NCBI GenBank assembly: GCA_965207915.1
Contig: OZ242304.1
Location: forward strand, 1,612,001 to 1,676,000
Origin: VXNJ01 sp009840625
GTDB lineage: Bacteria > Chloroflexota > UBA11872 > VXNJ01
Direction of reading: 5' to 3'
DNA length: 64,000 nucleotides
The translations under genes and the position numbers were made by a program. The notes beneath the pieces were generated by a model, which was not told the origin of the DNA, did not search any database, and saw nothing but the letters and a program-made list of their open reading frames with translations. Positions 17,313 through 26,660 of this stretch are shown piece after piece. How positions within the stretch are numbered: position 1 is the stretch's first letter; every line of letters starts with the position of its first letter.

Positions 17313-17886
17313 GATTCAGCGATCCCGTCTGGCTGGCCGGGATCGGGGGAGAACGAAGCGCGCTGTGGAAACGACCTTTTCCGCCCAGCGTTTAGAGCGC
17401 GCCCGAAGTGCAAACCTGCCGCGAATGTCTCCAAGAACCGGGTCCGCGCCATGACCGCGTGCAGCGCCACGGACCGGGAATTGCGCGTTGCAAGAGTTGC
17501 GGAGCGATCCCTCAGGGACCCGGCGCGCCGCAAATCTGCCATGCCCGGGGTAGCGGAGTCGGCCGGGCGGTAATCGGCGCGTGCATTTGCCCCAACTGGC
17601 GTGTGAGCAATCCACCCTCGTGTTCCGTGTGCAACGAATGTCCCAAAACCGTGGCGATTCTCACATATCCGGTGATCGACTGGGGCGGGGTCTTGGCGTC
17701 GTGTTGCGCTCCCCTGGGCAAGATCTGGAACCGACCGGGCCCGAGATTAGCGCGATACTCCGCGTCCGGGAATGCCAGCCGGAACATGGTTTCGTGGTGC
17801 CGAAGGAGGTAGGACGCCGGGGCTTTGGAAGCTCGTAACCGATGTGGTTGCGAGGGCCGGGACTTGAGTTCTTGGTTCGTCCTGGA
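17313..17886. other. Intergenic region, no gene supported
   Basis: About 570 bases. Overlapping frames on both strands are G+C-driven and show no domains. A plus-strand frame from 17408 contains several Cys pairs (CRECLQEP, CKSCGAIP, CSVCNECP) but has no ribosome site and no zinc-finger spacing that I trust. No tRNA cloverleaf was found. Confidence 0.35.
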
Positions 17887-20301
17887 TCAGGGGGCGGTCC
17901 GGGATACCCCGCTGTCAATCGATCGGGCCATCCTGTATCCGACGCCGGGCATGGTGATTATGAATGAGGGGTTCTTGGCGTCGTCGCCGAGCTTGCGGCG
18001 CAGCCGGTTAACGATCGTGCGAACCAGGCTCGAGTCGCCGGTCTCGCGCGATCCCCAGACTCGCAGCAGCAACTGCTCGTGCGTCATTACCCGCCCGGAA
18101 TTTACCGAAAGCTCGAAAAGTACCGCGTATTCGCGGGCGGTCAACTCGACGTTGCGACCGGCGACGGTGAGCCGGCGCTCTCCGTAGTCAATGGTCAAAT
18201 TCCCCAGCCGGAACGGTTCGGGGTGGGCCGGCAATTCGAATTGCGATCGCTTGCGCAGGGCGGCGCGGATCCTGGCCGCCAGTTCGGCAGTCGAAAACGG
18301 TTTGACGATGTAGTCGGCCGCACCAAGATCAAGCGCGCGAATTATGTTTTCTTGCTGCCCGTAGGCGGAGAGAAAGATCACCGGCACGTCGGCCTTGACC
18401 TGGATGGCGCGCATCACGTCGATACCGTCGGACCCCGGCAGCATGAGGTCGAGCAGCACCAGGTCGGGCTGGCTCTCCTCCAGCAGCCGGTCCACCTCCC
18501 CGGGATCGACGGTCACGACCGGGTTGTAACCGGACTTTTGCAACGAATCGCGGATGTACCGGAGCGCGTGCGGATCGTCGTCGACCGCCAGGATTCGTCG
18601 TCGATCGGGAGCGCGCTGTCGGGAACGCGCCGTCGCCCGACTGGGGGCTGCCAGCGCAGCCAGGTTGGGTTCGTCCACGGCCGGAACCGTGAACGTGAAG
18701 CGGGCCCCCCGGCCCTCTCCTTCGCTCTCGGCCCAGATGCGCCCCCCGTGCGCTTCGACCAGGCCTTTGCAGATCGCCAGGCCGAGCCCCGAACCTTCGG
18801 CGCTCGAACCGCGGTCGGGACCGAGCCGAGAGTAGCGGGAAAACAGCTGCGAGAGCATTTCCGGCGGGATCCCGCGGCCCTCGTCGGCGACCGAAATGGC
18901 CACATGCGAGTCCTGTTGCTCAGCACTCAGGCCGATCGTTGACGAGTCTCCGGAATATCCGGCCGCGTTGCGGATCAGATTCGTCAGGACCTGGCGGATT
19001 CGCCGCCGGTCGGCCATGATCCGGGGGAGGTCCGGAGGCAGGTCGATCGCGAATGTGTTGTCGCCCCCCGCACCCCTGAACGCATTGCGGGCCTCGTTCA
19101 CCAGGGCAATGACTTCGATCGGTTCGGCGTCGACCGACAGGGTTCCAGATTTGATCCGCGCCAGGTCGACCAGATCGTTGATCAGGCCCCGCATGTGATC
19201 GGTCTGCTCCAGGATGATCCGGTGAAATTCGCGAGCTTCCTCCGGGTCCATCGCCAGGTCCCCATCCAGCAGGGTCGAGGCCGACCCCCGGATTGAGGTA
19301 AGCGGGGTTCGCAATTCATGCGAGACCATGCCCAGGAATTCCGCCCGCAGGCGTTCAAGTTCCTCCAGTGGCGCAAGGTCCTGAATGGTGACGATGAAGG
19401 TTTCGACCGCGCCGTCTTCGGAGTGATTCGGGGTGGCGTTAACGAGCAGGGAAACGCTCCTGCCGTCCGGTGTTTCGAACGATATTTCCTCCGCCCGCAC
19501 ACTTTCGCCGCCGCTAAATGCGTGCGAGAGCTGGTGGTCGGCCAGCGAGAGTTCCTCTCCGTCGGCGCGGCGTACGGTGACGGTCTTGAGCGCTTCCTCC
19601 AGCGAACCGCCGGGAGGGTGTACTTCGGCGGCGATCCGCCTTGCTTCGCGGTTGGCCGAAACGACGCGACCATCTGCCGCGTCAAATACGATCACGCCCA
19701 CCGGCGAGGTGTCGATCAGGGTTTCAAGATCGAGCCTTGACCGCCGCTCCTCGCGGTAGCGGCGGGCGTTGGCGATCACCAGTGCGGCCTGCGAGGCGAA
19801 CATGACCAGGATCTCCTCGTCGGCGGAGCTGAACTCCGGCTCTCCCTGCTCCCGGCTCAGGTAAATCGTCCCCACCAGTTCGCCAACGTGGATGATCGGC
19901 GCCAGCAGGAAAGGGCCGACCGGTGCCGAAAGCGGCACTTCCGGCAGGCCGCGGGCGCGGATATGGCCCTGGAAGTCTGCAAAGCGCAGCGGTTCGCGGG
20001 TGCGCCCCAGGTACTCGTAAACCTCAAAACCTTCTGTGAAGTCCCAGAGCGCCCGGGCTTGGTCGGATGAAAGTCCGGCAACCACGTAGCCATCCGGCTG
20101 GCGGCCATCGCCGAGCATGGTGATGGCGCCGAATTTGGCGTCGGTCAGATCGCAGGCCGAATCCAGCACCCCCTGCAGCACCGATTCGAATTCGAGGCTC
20201 TCGTTGATGCGCAGGCTGGCCTGGCTGAGCCGCGACAGGCGATCGCGCAGCGCGGCCTCGTTGCTCGCGGGCCCTTCGGGTCCGGTCATGCGTGCATCCA
20301 T
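17887..20301 (-). CDS. GAF-PAS histidine kinase fused to receiver and OmpR-type winged helix
   Basis: An entire two-component system in one 804-residue chain. The order is: GAF (about 30-185); PAS-like (about 190-310); HisKA with H328 in MVSHELRTPLTS; HATPase with the N box NLIRNAA (441-447), G1 DEGRG and G2 GSGLGLAI; a linker rich in Arg and Ala; receiver (about 568-683) with acidic DDD (574-576), phosphoacceptor D618 and K667 in YIVKPF; and an OmpR/PhoB winged helix (about 695-792) ending PGVGYRM. There is no membrane segment, so it should be cytosolic, with GAF/PAS as the sensor. Phosphate could pass from H328 to D618 within or between chains and control DNA binding directly. An inverted repeat at 20380-20425 sits upstream and may be its own operator. 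Confidence 0.93.
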   Translation of the reverse strand: MDARMTGPEGPASNEAALRDRLSRLSQASLRINESLEFESVLQGVLDSACDLTDAKFGAITMLGDGRQPDGYVVAGLSSDQARALWDFTEGFEVYEYLGRTREPLRFADFQGHIRARGLPEVPLSAPVGPFLLAPIIHVGELVGTIYLSREQGEPEFSSADEEILVMFASQAALVIANARRYREERRSRLDLETLIDTSPVGVIVFDAADGRVVSANREARRIAAEVHPPGGSLEEALKTVTVRRADGEELSLADHQLSHAFSGGESVRAEEISFETPDGRSVSLLVNATPNHSEDGAVETFIVTIQDLAPLEELERLRAEFLGMVSHELRTPLTSIRGSASTLLDGDLAMDPEEAREFHRIILEQTDHMRGLINDLVDLARIKSGTLSVDAEPIEVIALVNEARNAFRGAGGDNTFAIDLPPDLPRIMADRRRIRQVLTNLIRNAAGYSGDSSTIGLSAEQQDSHVAISVADEGRGIPPEMLSQLFSRYSRLGPDRGSSAEGSGLGLAICKGLVEAHGGRIWAESEGEGRGARFTFTVPAVDEPNLAALAAPSRATARSRQRAPDRRRILAVDDDPHALRYIRDSLQKSGYNPVVTVDPGEVDRLLEESQPDLVLLDLMLPGSDGIDVMRAIQVKADVPVIFLSAYGQQENIIRALDLGAADYIVKPFSTAELAARIRAALRKRSQFELPAHPEPFRLGNLTIDYGERRLTVAGRNVELTAREYAVLFELSVNSGRVMTHEQLLLRVWGSRETGDSSLVRTIVNRLRRKLGDDAKNPSFIITMPGVGYRMARSIDSGVSRTAP

Positions 20302-20692
20302 CCCGGAATCGGACGGACCGATAGCCAGCCACCGGCGGACATGGAGGTTGATTCGTTAGCGCGATATGACAAAGTTGGGCCGAATATATTGGCGTTTTGC
20401 CACAATTTTGCAATATAGGGTTCGGCGTTTGATACGTTCTTGGGACAACATCGGTCAATTCGGCTGCGATCAAGCGCCCGGCGCAATGCACCGCCAAAGC
20501 CAAGTTCGGCGGGCCCGGCGCGACCGCCAGGCCTCTGACAACTAGCTGCCCGGTTGATCGATTCGGGTGCTCATCGGCTCTTCCCGCAGCCGCCGACCGA
20601 CCAGTCGCCTTTGCTGACTTTCGGCTTGGAACGCCGCCGCAGTCGCGCCAGCCGGCCCGCGATGTCGTTCCTGACGGCCGGCGGCCGTCCGA
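20302..20692. other. Promoter region upstream of the kinase fusion
   Basis: Of these 390 bases, about 20360-20460 is A+T-rich and contains the inverted repeat listed separately. The part next to 20693 is G+C-rich with a small hairpin (GACGGCC/GGCCGTC, 20673-20689) just past the HK gene end, a weak terminator candidate without a T run. Confidence 0.4.
20380..20425. promoter_or_regulatory. Inverted-repeat operator candidate upstream of the kinase-receiver-HTH fusion
   Basis: CCGAATATATTG (20380-20391) faces CAATATAGGGTTCGG (20411-20425). The TATATTG/CAATATA arms are exact and the outer CCGAA/TTCGG also match. The site lies about 80-125 bases upstream of the fusion's ATG in an A+T-rich patch, where a dimeric OmpR-type regulator could bind. 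Autoregulation is inferred. Confidence 0.4.
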
Positions 20693-22099
20693 TCACCTGA
20701 AGGCTGGCAGGCGAAGCGTCACCGTCGTGCCCTTCCCGGGCCCATCGCTGGAAAGATCGATCGTCCCTCCGTGCGCGTCGACTATTGCACGGGCGATGGC
20801 CAATCCCAGGCCCTTGCCACTGATCCCGCGATCGTGCGACTGGCGCGTGCGGTAGAAGCGGTCAAATACGTGTTCGAGATCCTCGGGGGCAATCCCAATG
20901 CCGTCGTCGACTATCGAAAGGATTGCCGACCCGTTTCGATCCGACCCGGTAACGACGCGTATGGTTCCCCCGGACTCGGTGCAGTTTATGGCGTTGTTGA
21001 GGATGTTGGCCAGCGCCTGGCCCATCCGCAGCCGGTCGATGTCCAGGATCGGGGATTCGCCGTCAATCTGCAGCGAAAGTCCGATTTGACGGGCCTGACA
21101 CAGTGGTTGCCAGCGATCCAGCTCCGCGCTCAGCAGGTCGTGGAGGGAAGTCGGCTCCGGCGAGAGTTTGAATTCGCCCTGTTCGGTCTCGGCGAGCCAG
21201 TCCAAATCGGAAACCAGTCCCCGCAACCTGTCCACTTCTTCGATGATTTGACGGGAAGCGGCTGCCGGTGGTTGCAGACCGTCGCCCAGCGCCTTTGCCT
21301 CAAGCTTTATCACGCTCAGGGGGCTGTTGATTTCGTGCGAAACGTCGTCAACCAACCGCTTGCGAAGGTCCCGCTGGGCTTCCAGGGCGGCGGACATGCG
21401 GTTGAACGCGGCGCTCATCCGGCCCAGCTCGTCAGAAGAGGTGATCGGCAACTGCGCGGCCTCGCCATCGGCGATCGCCTGGGTCGCCTGCGTCAGCGCG
21501 TTCACCGGCGCCGTGATCCGTTTCGACAGCCAGGCGGCCAGCAGGATAGCAACCCCGGCAGTCAGCGCCCCACCGATTAGGGCGATGTAAAGAAGAGCGC
21601 TCAAGAATCCGTGCGACTCGGTTGCCAGGTTCTCCTGCTCGACGTCCAGATAAACATGCCCGACGGGCTGGTTGGCGGTCTGGTCGAACACCGCCTCGCG
21701 GTGCCCGCCGAGATCGGTGATGCCGGTTCCGGGCGGGATTTGCTGGCGGTTGTCCAGAACGACCCGTCCTTCCAAATCGATGATGACCACCCGAATGGGG
21801 TCGCGATGAAACAGCTCCGCCGATTCACCTCGCTCGGATTCGTGTTCGTCGTCCTGGCCGGACTGAATGAGTCCGTAGCCTGCTTCGGCCAGCACCTCTC
21901 CGGCCGTCGCCCAGCCGCCGGTGTCTGAATATTCCCGGCTGAGCCTCCCTGCCAGCTGGACCGCCTCGTCGCCGCCCAGACGGTCCACGAACGCGTCCAG
22001 CCGGAACTGGGTGGCGTAGTAGCCGACCGCAATGCTGGCAAGGACCGAAAGCAAGACGACCAATACGATCGAACCCAGGATGCGCCAGCGCAGAGACAT
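20693..22099 (-). CDS. Sensor histidine kinase, membrane-bound, HAMP-containing
   Basis: This is an EnvZ/BaeS-like kinase of 468 residues. Layout: helix 1 (about 8-29); periplasmic sensor (30-165) with the PIRVVIIDLEGRVVLDNR strand pattern; helix 2 (about 166-190); HAMP (191-243, ending RMSAALEAQRDLRK); HisKA with H255 in DDVSHEINSPLSV; and HATPase with NILNNAINCT, DDGIGI and GKGLGLAI. ATG 22099 overlaps the TGA of the response regulator gene in TGATG, so translation is coupled. The longer frame up to 22585 overlaps the regulator and is Arg/Pro-rich shadow. Partner: the regulator at 22099-22776. The signal is unknown. Confidence 0.94.
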   Translation of the reverse strand: MSLRWRILGSIVLVVLLSVLASIAVGYYATQFRLDAFVDRLGGDEAVQLAGRLSREYSDTGGWATAGEVLAEAGYGLIQSGQDDEHESERGESAELFHRDPIRVVIIDLEGRVVLDNRQQIPPGTGITDLGGHREAVFDQTANQPVGHVYLDVEQENLATESHGFLSALLYIALIGGALTAGVAILLAAWLSKRITAPVNALTQATQAIADGEAAQLPITSSDELGRMSAAFNRMSAALEAQRDLRKRLVDDVSHEINSPLSVIKLEAKALGDGLQPPAAASRQIIEEVDRLRGLVSDLDWLAETEQGEFKLSPEPTSLHDLLSAELDRWQPLCQARQIGLSLQIDGESPILDIDRLRMGQALANILNNAINCTESGGTIRVVTGSDRNGSAILSIVDDGIGIAPEDLEHVFDRFYRTRQSHDRGISGKGLGLAIARAIVDAHGGTIDLSSDGPGKGTTVTLRLPAFR

Positions 22100-22776
22100 C
22101 AGTCGTGCCCCACTACGAAGCGGTAGCCGGCACCGTAGACGGTCCGGATCGGTTCCCGGCCGCCGCGGTGAATCTGCTTGCGGAGGCGGGCGACCTGGCT
22201 GTCGATGGCACGGTCGAAACCGTCGAAATCCCCGCCGAATGCGAGCGAGATCAGCTGGTTCCGCGAGAGCAACTGGTTCGGGTGACGCATGAACGCGGCC
22301 AGCAGAGCGGCCTGGGCCTGGGTCAGCTGCACCGGTTCGCCGTCGACGGTCACGGCGCCGGAGGACTCGTCCAATGTGATCCCTCCCAGGTTCAGCTCCT
22401 GCTGGACGCTGGCATTGACCCGGCGCAGGAGCGCGCGTGCGCGGGCGATCAATTCGTCCGGATCGAAGGGCTTTACGACGTAATCGTCGGCACCGCTGTT
22501 TAGGCCGACGACCCGGTCGGCGTGGGATTCGCGGGCGGTCAGCATGATCACCGGCACGTCCGACTCGCGGCGCAGCCTTTTGCACAGCTCGACGCCGTCC
22601 AGGCGCGGCAACGCCAGGTCGAGGATCACAAGGTTCGGGAACAGCGAGCGGGCCAGTGCCAGGCCGGTCTGTCCGTCGTGGGCGATCTCAGCACTGAAAC
22701 CGGCCCGCTCGAAATAGACCTTCACCCACCTGGCGATTCGCCGGTCGTCCTCGACGATCAGCACATTGCCTTTCAT
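22099..22776 (-). CDS. OmpR/PhoB-family response regulator
   Basis: A 225-residue regulator: receiver with acidic EDD (9-11), phosphoacceptor D53 in VILDLALPRLDG, the Thr of MLTARES and the Lys of VVKPFD; winged helix from about 128, with LTQAQAALLAAFMRHPN and the C-terminal RTVYGAGYRFV. The ATG at 22776 follows GGAGG. Its stop overlaps the kinase start. A run of secreted and envelope genes follows on the same strand upstream (lipoprotein, substrate-binding protein), which may be targets; this is inference from position only. Confidence 0.95.
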   Translation of the reverse strand: MKGNVLIVEDDRRIARWVKVYFERAGFSAEIAHDGQTGLALARSLFPNLVILDLALPRLDGVELCKRLRRESDVPVIMLTARESHADRVVGLNSGADDYVVKPFDPDELIARARALLRRVNASVQQELNLGGITLDESSGAVTVDGEPVQLTQAQAALLAAFMRHPNQLLSRNQLISLAFGGDFDGFDRAIDSQVARLRKQIHRGGREPIRTVYGAGYRFVVGHD

Positions 22777-22939
22777 GACCGGCCTCCGCGGAGGCCGGTC
22801 AAGGCGGGAGCGCCTCGATAGAAGCGCTCCCTGCCTACAGCCGCTTGCACCAACATTCCGAATGTCTCCCGAAGTCCAGTTTCGCCAACCGGGGGTGACC
22901 GGAATGGGTTGGGCTCGGACTTCCACGGGTTTCCCGGCC

Positions 22940-24445
22940 TCAGGCGCCGTGCCCGCCTTCGCCGCTGGATCCGTGTTCGTCGGCGCGTTCGCCGCCCGAC
23001 TCACTGCCGGATTCCCCGCCGGCGCCCTCGCCGCGGCCAACTTCGGCGTGCGGGATCCAACCGTTGAAAGGCGCGGCGGTCGAGTCCAGGTTGATCGAAA
23101 TGATTTCACCCGGCGACAGGTCGACCGGAACGGTCGGTCCCAGCTCGGTCCCGTTGGAGAGGTGTATTTCGACGCGGACCCTCGTCAGCACCCCGTTGGT
23201 CGTGTTCTGGACGGTTCCGTTGAACGTGTTGCTGGCCGCGTCGTAGCTCATGACCAGCCGGGCACCGGCGCGGATCATATCGAAGGTCTGATCGGGTGCC
23301 AGCATGGCCCCGCTGCCTTCTTCGCCGCCACCGGCGCCTTCACCGCCACCGGCTCCCTCGGCTCCGCCTTCGCCGCCAGGGCCGTGCCCTTCGCCGCCAG
23401 TGCCTTCGCCGCCGCCGCTTTCACCACCTTCGCCGCCGGTGTGCGGGACTGGTCCGGTACCGGAGCAGTCGAAGACCTCGAGGTGGATCACGTAACCGTC
23501 GAACGATACCCCGGCCAGGCCGGGTTCAGTATCGACCGAAACGCTGGACACCGCCGATTGCCCGGGGCTCAAGTGGCCCAGAACGTCCGGGCCAAGTTCG
23601 CCAACCGTAGTGCCGCCCGATTTCAGATGCGGTTCGGACTGGACGTAGCAGAGCACCTGCGGCAGGGTGTTGCGCACCGTCGATTCGACGGACCGGGTGG
23701 CAGCGTCGTAGCGGGCGAACACGGCCAGGCCGCCCAGGTTTCCTTCCCAGGTCTGGTCCAGGGCCACGGTGGGACTTGACATGGCGGCCTCACCGGCTTC
23801 GGCGCCCAGGCCGCCTTCGCCACCGGGCCCCTCGGCTCCGCCTTCGCCGCCAGGGCCGTGCCCTTCGCCACCGGACCCTTCTGCGCCGGCGCCTTCACCA
23901 CCGAAACCGCCTTCACCGCCACCGACTTCGACGTGCGGGACCCACCCGTTGAAAGGTGCCTGAGTCGAGGGCAGGGTTATGGACAGGCTTTGACCCGGGC
24001 CCAAGTCGACCGGATTGGTCGGACCCAGCTCGGTCCCGTTCGAGAGGTGCACCTCGACGCGTACCCGCGTCAGCGCGCCGGCGGTCGTGTTCTCAACAGT
24101 TCCCAGGAACGCGTTGCTGGCCGGGTCGTAGTTCATGATCAGCCGGGCGCCGGCGCGGACAGTGTCGAAGGTGTCACCGGGAGCCAGCATGGCCCCGCTG
24201 CCTTCTTCACCGCCACCGGTTCCTTCCCTGCCGTCTTCAACTCCCTCGGCTCCGCCGGGATGCTCGCTGCCGGAGCCCCCGCCGATCTCGGTCGCTTCCT
24301 GCCCCCGGGATTCGCCCCCAGATTCGCGTCCCTCTCCGGCACCGCCGTCGAGGGTGCAGCCGCCGATCACGAGCCCGGTGCAAAGCACTGCCGCCAGCAG
24401 TGGCCGGGTAAGTTCATTCTTGGCTTTCAGGATTTGGGATTTCAT
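22940..24445 (-). CDS. Lipoprotein with three repeated beta domains and Gly/Glu-rich linkers
   Basis: The protein is about 501 residues from ATG 24445, preceded by GGAG. The N-terminus has a lipoprotein signal with lipobox VIGGC, so it should be anchored outside the inner membrane. Three globular modules follow. Modules 1 and 3 are near-copies (GARLIMNYDPASNAFLGTV and GARLVMSYDAASNTFNGTV; both with THV-type LTRVRVE-HLSNGTELGPT and APFNGW-PH-EV). Module 2 is a diverged relative (FARYDAATRSVESTVRNTLP). They are joined by long Gly-Glu-Ser stretches of the GGEGG type. The modules resemble FxLYD-like domains that bind at surfaces. No catalytic residues are seen. The function is unknown; it is adjacent to the two-component pair. 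Confidence 0.85.
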   Translation of the reverse strand: MKSQILKAKNELTRPLLAAVLCTGLVIGGCTLDGGAGEGRESGGESRGQEATEIGGGSGSEHPGGAEGVEDGREGTGGGEEGSGAMLAPGDTFDTVRAGARLIMNYDPASNAFLGTVENTTAGALTRVRVEVHLSNGTELGPTNPVDLGPGQSLSITLPSTQAPFNGWVPHVEVGGGEGGFGGEGAGAEGSGGEGHGPGGEGGAEGPGGEGGLGAEAGEAAMSSPTVALDQTWEGNLGGLAVFARYDAATRSVESTVRNTLPQVLCYVQSEPHLKSGGTTVGELGPDVLGHLSPGQSAVSSVSVDTEPGLAGVSFDGYVIHLEVFDCSGTGPVPHTGGEGGESGGGEGTGGEGHGPGGEGGAEGAGGGEGAGGGEEGSGAMLAPDQTFDMIRAGARLVMSYDAASNTFNGTVQNTTNGVLTRVRVEIHLSNGTELGPTVPVDLSPGEIISINLDSTAAPFNGWIPHAEVGRGEGAGGESGSESGGERADEHGSSGEGGHGA

Positions 24446-24683
24446 TTTGTAGCTCCATCGAACTCCGTTTCTCGTCACATCCGTGACATTGATCAAGGTA
24501 AGAGGCAAATGTGGCGGAAATTTGTCAGCGCCAGACAATCACTTTGCGCGGGGAAACCGCGGCCGGATCAGGCGTTTTCAGGCCGCGTGGCACGCGAATC
24601 TCCGCCTGCCGGCGAGCCGGGCGGGAGGCTCGTGGAATAGGTCTTTGCCAATGGCCCGGGGACGGGACGCGAGCGGGTCCTCC

Positions 24684-24713
24684 GTGCGACCGGTCAGCTC
24701 AGACCGGTCGCAC
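24684..24713. terminator. Strong hairpin between the lipoprotein and substrate-binding protein genes
   Basis: GTGCGACCGGT (24684-24694) and ACCGGTCGCAC (24703-24713) form a perfect 11-bp stem with an eight-base loop. It lies downstream of the substrate-binding protein gene (minus strand). No T run follows, so a rho-independent terminator is possible but not certain. The other 400 bases of the gap hold no gene. Confidence 0.45.
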
Positions 24714-24888
24714 ATTCCCGGGCGTCGGGCCCTTGCGTGAGTGCGGCACCTGCCGGCCGCGGTCCGGTACGATGGCCGCGGCCGGCCAACCTTTGCCCGG
24801 CCGGCCGGCGCCGGTCGGCGGCGGGGTTGTCAGCGGTTACCGGTTACCCGGATCCGCCCGCCGCGCCACCCTTGTGTCCGGCGGCTCC

Positions 24889-26406
24889 CTAGGGAGTTCC
24901 GCCGTCCGCGGGGGCCGGGTAGATGATGTCGGCGGCGGCGGCGGCGGTTGGCGCCACGACCAGTATTTGTCCGCCCTGGATCTGCACCAGGCCCATTGCG
25001 CGGGCCGAATTCCTGCCCTGTTCGTCAAAGCTGATCGGGCCGAAGAAGGTGTCGACCTGAAGTTCGCGCAGGGCCTGGTGGACGGATGCCGCATCCATGG
25101 TGCCGGCGGCTTCGATTGCGTGGTGCAGGGCCAGCGCGGCGGCGGACGCACCGGCTGCCTGGTAGGTCGGATCGCGTCCCCACAGGGAGTGGTAGCGGGC
25201 GGCAAAGTCGGCCGCCGAACCGATCAGGTCGCCGGCGTAGCTCATCGACGCTTCCCATTGCGTCGGGCCGATAACGTATTCGGCGTCCGCGCCGAGCGTC
25301 TCCACCAGCAGCGGATTGCTCGGCCCGACCGTAATCACCATCGCCGCCGGCCGGAAGTCAAGCTCCCTGGCGGCGCGCAGGAACAGGATCGCGTCGTTGA
25401 AGTGACCGCCGCCGACGAAGATGTCCGGGCCGAGGCGCTTGGCGTCCGCGATGATCGCGGACAGTTCGGCTGACCCCTGCGGGTATTCGTGGACCGCCAG
25501 GACGTCAAGTTCGGATTCGGCGGCCCAACGGCGGGCCCCGTCGGCGACGCTGGTTGCAAACACGGTGTCGGGGTGGGCGATCACGACCGACGACGCGCCC
25601 TCTCCGGCCAGCAACTGCAGAGCCGAGCGGGTGTATTGTGCGGCCGGCGTCTGCACCGCGAAAAAGCTCCCGAACCCTTGCGTGAACAGGCTCTCGGCGC
25701 CACCGCTCGCGGTTACCAGGATCTGGCCGTGAGCATCGGCAACCTCGAGGGCGATCTGGGTCAAACCGGAGCTGTAGGGGCCGAGCAGGAAATCGACTTC
25801 GTCCTCGGTGATTAACCTTTCGACCAGCATCCGAGCGGCTGCCGCCTCGCCGGCGTCGTCGTACATATTCAGCTCCACCCGATAACGGGCGTCGCCGACC
25901 TTCAGGCCGCCATACTCCCCGTTAATCCAGTTGGCCCAGAGCCGGTACCCGCGTCGCACGTCGTTGCCTTCCGCAACGAATCGACCGGTCTCGCTCACCA
26001 CCGCGCCGATGCGAATAACGCGGTCTGCGTCAGATTCCCAGGCGAACCGATCGCCGACCGATCGTTGCTGCAGGCCCAGCGGCCCGGCGACCCAGGTTCG
26101 GTGGCCGTCGGTAAACGATGTGTGGTTGTCGGCCTTGCGCCAGACCAGGACGCCCTTTGTGGTTTGCTGCCTGGTGATGCCGTCCGCGGGGTGGTGGAGC
26201 TCGTTCTCGAGGCAATCGCCGACGGCTGCCGGGGCGGCCGCCTGAAGGGCCGCAAAACCCAGCACGAATTGGCAATCGGCCGCGTTCGCGCGGTCTACTC
26301 CGAACGCGAACCAGCTTGCCAGCACCAGGATTGGCAGGACCAACGGCCAGAGGCGGCCGCGAGCGGTCCATATACCGGTTCTGGAATCGAATTCGAATGG
26401 GCGCAT
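24889..26406 (-). CDS. Periplasmic substrate-binding protein, branched-chain amino-acid (type I) fold
   Basis: From ATG 26406 it is about 505 residues. It starts with a charged segment, then a signal/anchor helix (LWPLVLPILVLASWFAFG) ending before ANAADC. From RIGAVVSETGRFVAEGNDVRRGYRLWANWIN the fold is that of LivJ/AmiC-type receptors. Typical strands include VDFLLGPYSSGLTQIALEVA, FGSFFAVQTPAAQYTRSALQLL and DIFVGGGHFNDAILFLRAARE. The first 80 residues between signal and domain are unusual. No permease or ATPase gene is nearby, so this is an orphan receptor that may share a transporter elsewhere or serve a sensor. The ligand is unknown. Confidence 0.88.
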   Translation of the reverse strand: MRPFEFDSRTGIWTARGRLWPLVLPILVLASWFAFGVDRANAADCQFVLGFAALQAAAPAAVGDCLENELHHPADGITRQQTTKGVLVWRKADNHTSFTDGHRTWVAGPLGLQQRSVGDRFAWESDADRVIRIGAVVSETGRFVAEGNDVRRGYRLWANWINGEYGGLKVGDARYRVELNMYDDAGEAAAARMLVERLITEDEVDFLLGPYSSGLTQIALEVADAHGQILVTASGGAESLFTQGFGSFFAVQTPAAQYTRSALQLLAGEGASSVVIAHPDTVFATSVADGARRWAAESELDVLAVHEYPQGSAELSAIIADAKRLGPDIFVGGGHFNDAILFLRAARELDFRPAAMVITVGPSNPLLVETLGADAEYVIGPTQWEASMSYAGDLIGSAADFAARYHSLWGRDPTYQAAGASAAALALHHAIEAAGTMDAASVHQALRELQVDTFFGPISFDEQGRNSARAMGLVQIQGGQILVVAPTAAAAADIIYPAPADGGTP

Positions 26407-26660
26407 GAGCGGATTCTCTTCGCGTTCTGTGGATCTAGTCGGCAGTCGGTCATCGTGGCGCCGGAGGCGCTGTTGCAACCGTTTACGGGCGCAAAGTTAA
26501 GGCCGGGATCCTTTGGGGATGTGAACGTTTTGCCACGGTAATTAAATGCCGGGGCAACTGCCGTCCAAAGCGCCAAACAATGATGCCACGCTCATGCTCC
26601 GGTTCTGGCCCATCGCATTCAGCCCGGAGCCGCGGTCCCTGCTTTAGGTTCGTCCGCCGG

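Noticed and set aside
17408..17812. Cys-pair-rich frame as a possible zinc-ribbon protein
   Set aside because: No ribosome site, spacing does not fit a zinc ribbon, and it lacks homologous features.
20693..22585. Long version of the sensor kinase starting at 22585
   Set aside because: The extra 162 residues overlap the response regulator in another frame and are Arg/Pro-rich; the TGATG junction marks the true start.
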